Shown: positions 15,009-17,974 of the stretch, in pieces
How positions within the stretch are numbered: position 1 is the stretch's first letter
Layout: every line of letters starts with the position of its first letter
Source: Falciphora oryzae
Lineage: Eukaryota > Ascomycota > Sordariomycetes > Magnaporthales > Magnaporthaceae
Assembly: GCA_000733355.1 (NCBI GenBank)
Contig: JNVV01000003.1
Location: forward strand, 853,635-871,608
Length of the DNA stretch: 17,974 nucleotides
Direction: 5' to 3'
Translations under genes and position numbers: made by a program
The notes under the pieces: generated by a model
Seen by the model: only the letters and a program-made list of their open reading frames with translations
What the model was told of the DNA's origin: nothing
Database searches by the model: none

Positions 15009-17974
15009 AGCCAAGAGCAGGCACATACATATAGCTCAGCTTCAAACTGTCGTTCTCCGTCCTCAAACACATTGTCGAGCGGAGCCATGGGCATCCCCAA
15101 GCGCAGCCAGTTGCTCCCATCACCCCTGGTCCTTGGCGGCCGTGATCTGCGCACCTGACTCGGCAATACGTGGCCCCAACGCGCCTTGGGGTCGGAAAAC
15201 GCTGCCAGGCCTCGCCAGTTGGATTCTCGAAACCACTGCCGGTGCTTGAACCACCACCCGCCGACGTCACGCTGTCGTTGCCACCGTCACCATAGTGGCT
15301 CGTGCTGTTGTCATGGTGGGTGATGCTCGCTGGTAACGTGCTCGTCTCGTCGCCGAAGTAGTCGGCAAGCGTGATCGCGTCGAAGGCGTCCACGACGGGA
15401 CCTTCATCCGGCCATGCATCTTGAGCAGCATCTCTTGTCACGTCGGGGTTAGTGCCTGTTGAAGCCACCGCACCTTCTTGCGGGCTTCCAGAATCCTCGG
15501 GCGGATCCGGCTCACCTCCCAGCAGGCCCTCGCGACCCAGCTCACTCTCGATATCTCGAATGTCGTCCGACATCAGGATGTGGGAGAGATAGACTGAGAA
15601 TTGGTCCGCGATCTCACACAGCGTCTTCAGCTCGTTGACGAGCTTCACCGGCGGCTTGCCCACCACCGCCTTCCTCTCCTCGAGGTAGAGCTTGAGCATG
15701 TCGGTCCCCATATCGAGCACGACATCGATTCTCTCCGGCCTCCCCTGCATCGTCACGCCCCACTGATTGCTAAATTGCCGGATGACGGTGATCTCGGGCA
15801 CCCGGAAAATCTGGACGCCCTCCAACTGTGTCTTGAGGCGCGCCTTGTTGGGTCTATCTTTAGGGATTAGGCTTGGGGTAGGGAGCCGGTCAGTGGCCGG
15901 AGGGGACATGGAAAGGATGCGAGTATAAAGAAAGGCCTGGGGATGGCAACATACCATAAGATATACTTGGCCCGCTTCTGCATGTGCGTTGTGTATTCAT
16001 CATCCAATCTTGCCTGTCCATTCGCGCCGTGTTTGAGCGTCGAGGCGAGCTTGGAGAGTTTTCGGCCCTCGCAATCCAGGTGCTCAAGCAGGGTTCTGAT
16101 CTTGTCCAGGCTGGGACAGTCAAAGGCCAGCAGCGGCGCGTGCCCCTCGAAACACTCGCGCAAATACGGCTTGTCCGCAATATACCACTCGTCATTCACC
16201 TGTTTTGTTTCCGCCGGCGAGGTGAGGTAGTCAAAGTCCCCGCTGGGCATCCCAGCCCAGACGGGAAGGATGGGGCACTTGCGCAAGGGAGCCAGCGCGG
16301 AGCGTGGCGAGCTGGCCTCGTGGACAAGCGAGTCGATGTGCTGAAGCAGCTCCCGGATGTAGGGCAGCGGGTCGTCGACGCTGATGCGCTTGGCCTCCTC
16401 AACCGCGGTCGCGAGGGAAGCCGTGGCCACCTTCAGCGTCTTGCAAAACAACCACTCCCGTTCTGGGTACTGGTCCTTCAGCTGCGGGATCTTCTTCAGG
16501 GCCTTGGGTGCTTCCCACAGGCAGTCGTCGAGGCCGATCCACCGCGGCGAGTGGCTAGGCAGGAACACCAGCTTTTGTTCCTGAAATTGGGCCCTTGAGT
16601 TCCAGGTTGTTAGCATTGGTGAGTAAAACCCCTCTAAGACTTCATCGGGTACAACTAGAAAAAAGAACTCACCGGAGGGCCTCAAGCATGAGCATGTCAT
16701 TCTTGTGAACACAGTCCTCGATTCTCTCGTACAGTAGAGCCACCTCCTCCTGGGCCGGGTTGCCCTGCTGCAGCTGCCGGAGCCGGCGCAGGAAATGCTT
16801 GGGCTCGACCTTGACCACGACGTTGAAGTGCTCCAGCACGTCCCACTCGAACAAGTCTGGCTGGGGAACCGAAAGGACTTGGAATTTCGGCCCATCCGAC
16901 GTCCTGCTGGTCTGGAGAGTGCCCAACGGAGTTCCAGTCGCCTCGCTTGCGGCCTCGGCCACGCTGTCGGCCAGGCCAAAGGCTGCCAACACGTCCTTGC
17001 GCGGCAGACAGGTCTGGTCGAGACGGACGCAGCGCCCGCCCGGCATCTCGACGCGCATGCGCGCGATGGCAGCCTTGATCCGGTCGTGGGGCCTGACCTT
17101 GATCGGCGCCGTGTCGGCCGGGAGCGGTGCGTCCCGGTCCACGATCCAGTCGCAGTAGTAGTCCCAGTTGAAGCAGATCAGCTGCAAGACATGGAGCGCC
17201 GGAACGTTGTCGATGAGGAAGCGAAAGTCAGGGCTGAGCGTGAACGCGGACGCCGTGTCCTCCGGGTTGACCATTCGCGGGAGTTCGTCCAGCCGCAAGT
17301 CCCTGACCAGAAACCGGCGGTGCTCGGGCGTGCCAAACGCCGCCCCGTAGCCGGCGTGCAGGAAGGGGAACCGGCCGCGGTGCCTGCCGGCGATCTGGCT
17401 TGTCGAAGTCGGGGCCTGCGAGTCGAGATAAACGTGCGAGCTGCGCTGCCGCGTCGTGCCGTCCTCGAGCATGATCCAGAGATACTCTCCGTGGCCCTGG
17501 CTCCGCCACCCGGCATCGTACAGGAATGCGGCGTGCTGGATCAGTATGGCCTTGTCGATCGTTTGCGGCGCAAAGGAGCCCGACGCGTGCGCCCGCACGA
17601 TGAGCCGGCATACCTGCTGCGCGTCGCTGTCGCGGGCGCCTAGCTTGAGCAGGAGCTTGCGCCGCGTGGCGTCCTCGGCCGCGTCCACGTGAACGACCGA
17701 GTGGCCGATTTTGTCTGGGATCCGGAGGCTCTGGCTGCGCGAGTCGGTTTTGAGTGGGAATAGGAGCGGCCCGTCCTGCGGTGCCACGAATGTCCCATCC
17801 CGCAGGGGGATGAAGCGGAGCGAGGTGATCTCCTTCTCGTGGTCGGCGGTGAGGCGGTCGAGGATGCTCGACAACCGCGAGTGCCATCGCGGAGGCATGC
17901 CGCGAAACCGGTCTGGGTGCTCCGAGACGAAACGGCCGAGGTCTTGCAGGAAGCCCTGGGCGGACAGGACTCTC
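14295..17974 (-). CDS. NO-VEIN/sacsin-like large protein with DUF3883-like C-terminus (partial, N-terminus off the window)
   Basis: Open from the right edge. Exons: A 17974-16673, B 16593-15955, C from 15871 to an unresolved end near 15290, D from about 15286 to 15029, E 14918-14628, F 14543 to TGA 14295-14297. Introns A/B (79 bp), B/C (83), D/E (110) and E/F (84) have good signals; the D/E intron contains a CT microsatellite. The C/D junction needs a frame change that no good intron explains. Exons D-F give WWFKHRQWFRESNWRGL, NWLRLGMPMAP, ERQFEAELYVSDFLARTF, HWTSKMRSRAGHK, STFTLVDSSG, FHIQVVFSEG, APFEMEAAQVTKAETLAF, SEIYVLALVFNICSQPT and LALFADPWQIKCSGMLSL. This matches DUF3883 (the NO VEIN C-terminal domain) in order and spacing. 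Such fungal proteins usually start with an Hsp90/sacsin-type HATPase domain, which would lie outside this window. The last 25 or so residues after the 28-bp repeat look like out-of-frame sequence. Confidence 0.65.
14331..14392. repeat. Perfect 28-bp tandem duplication at the DUF3883 / HET junction
   Basis: Copies at 14331-14358 and 14359-14386 are identical, followed by six more matching bases (GCGTGG, 14387-14392). In coding sense both copies can encode THSKFEGCFHA. The first copy met by transcription is in the frame of the upstream DUF3883-like exon, the second in the HET frame. As 28 is not a multiple of 3, the extra copy shifts frame by one. Perfect identity implies a recent event or ongoing slippage/unequal exchange. 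Confidence 0.95.
14977..15005. repeat. GA/CT dinucleotide microsatellite in intron D/E
   Basis: An uninterrupted (GA)n run of 29 bases on the plus strand, read as (CT)n in the sense strand. It lies inside the 110-bp intron 15028-14919 of the NO-VEIN-like gene and makes it the longest intron in the window. Length variation here would change intron size but not the protein. Confidence 0.9.

Noticed and set aside
15487..15515. GTGAGC donor at 15515 as the start of an intron resolving the exon C/D frame change
   Set aside because: Distances to usable acceptors are in the wrong length class for the needed frame, and it would remove open coding sequence.

Overview
The window reads as nuclear DNA of a filamentous ascomycete, probably Sordariomycetes. 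The genes are GC-rich at third codon positions and separated by AT-richer spacers. Introns are short (about 74-110 bp), with GTAAGT/GTATGT-like donors, CTAAC/CTGAC-like branch points and YAG acceptors. There is also a HET (heterokaryon incompatibility) domain gene. Genus-level placement is not possible from sequence alone.

Layout, left to right. 1-1485: non-coding, with a 31-T tract and, close to the first gene, a roughly 27-bp periodic array carrying four PacC-type GCCAAG cores. 1486-2413 (+): a secreted M43 (pappalysin-type) zinc metalloprotease with one intron. 2949-4885 (-): a five-exon gene for a secreted conserved fungal protein, apparently broken by an in-frame TAG and a 5-bp tandem duplication. 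6365-8400 (+): a bilirubin-oxidase/CotA-type multicopper oxidase with two introns. 8651-10025 (-): a secreted glycerophosphodiester phosphodiesterase-family protein with one intron. 11233-11997 (-): a single-exon, probably GPI-anchored surface protein. 12278 to the right edge (-): the most unusual part, a large NO-VEIN/sacsin-like protein ending in a DUF3883-like region, running directly into a HET domain.

The left two thirds is a run of genes for exported proteins: protease, unknown secreted protein, laccase-like oxidase, lipid headgroup diesterase and cell-surface protein. They share no operon-like logic but all have extracellular or surface roles.

The right third is the best candidate for something new. 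The HET reading frame has no ATG before its HET domain. It joins the DUF3883-like C-terminus exactly at a perfect 28-bp tandem duplication. With one repeat copy the two frames form a single continuous protein; with two copies, as here, the upstream protein ends early and the HET part is out of frame. This is either a broken NO-VEIN-like::HET fusion gene or a repeat-number switch. A second frame break near 15.27 kb supports decay, assembly error or an unrecognised intron. All splice models here were read by eye without transcript data.
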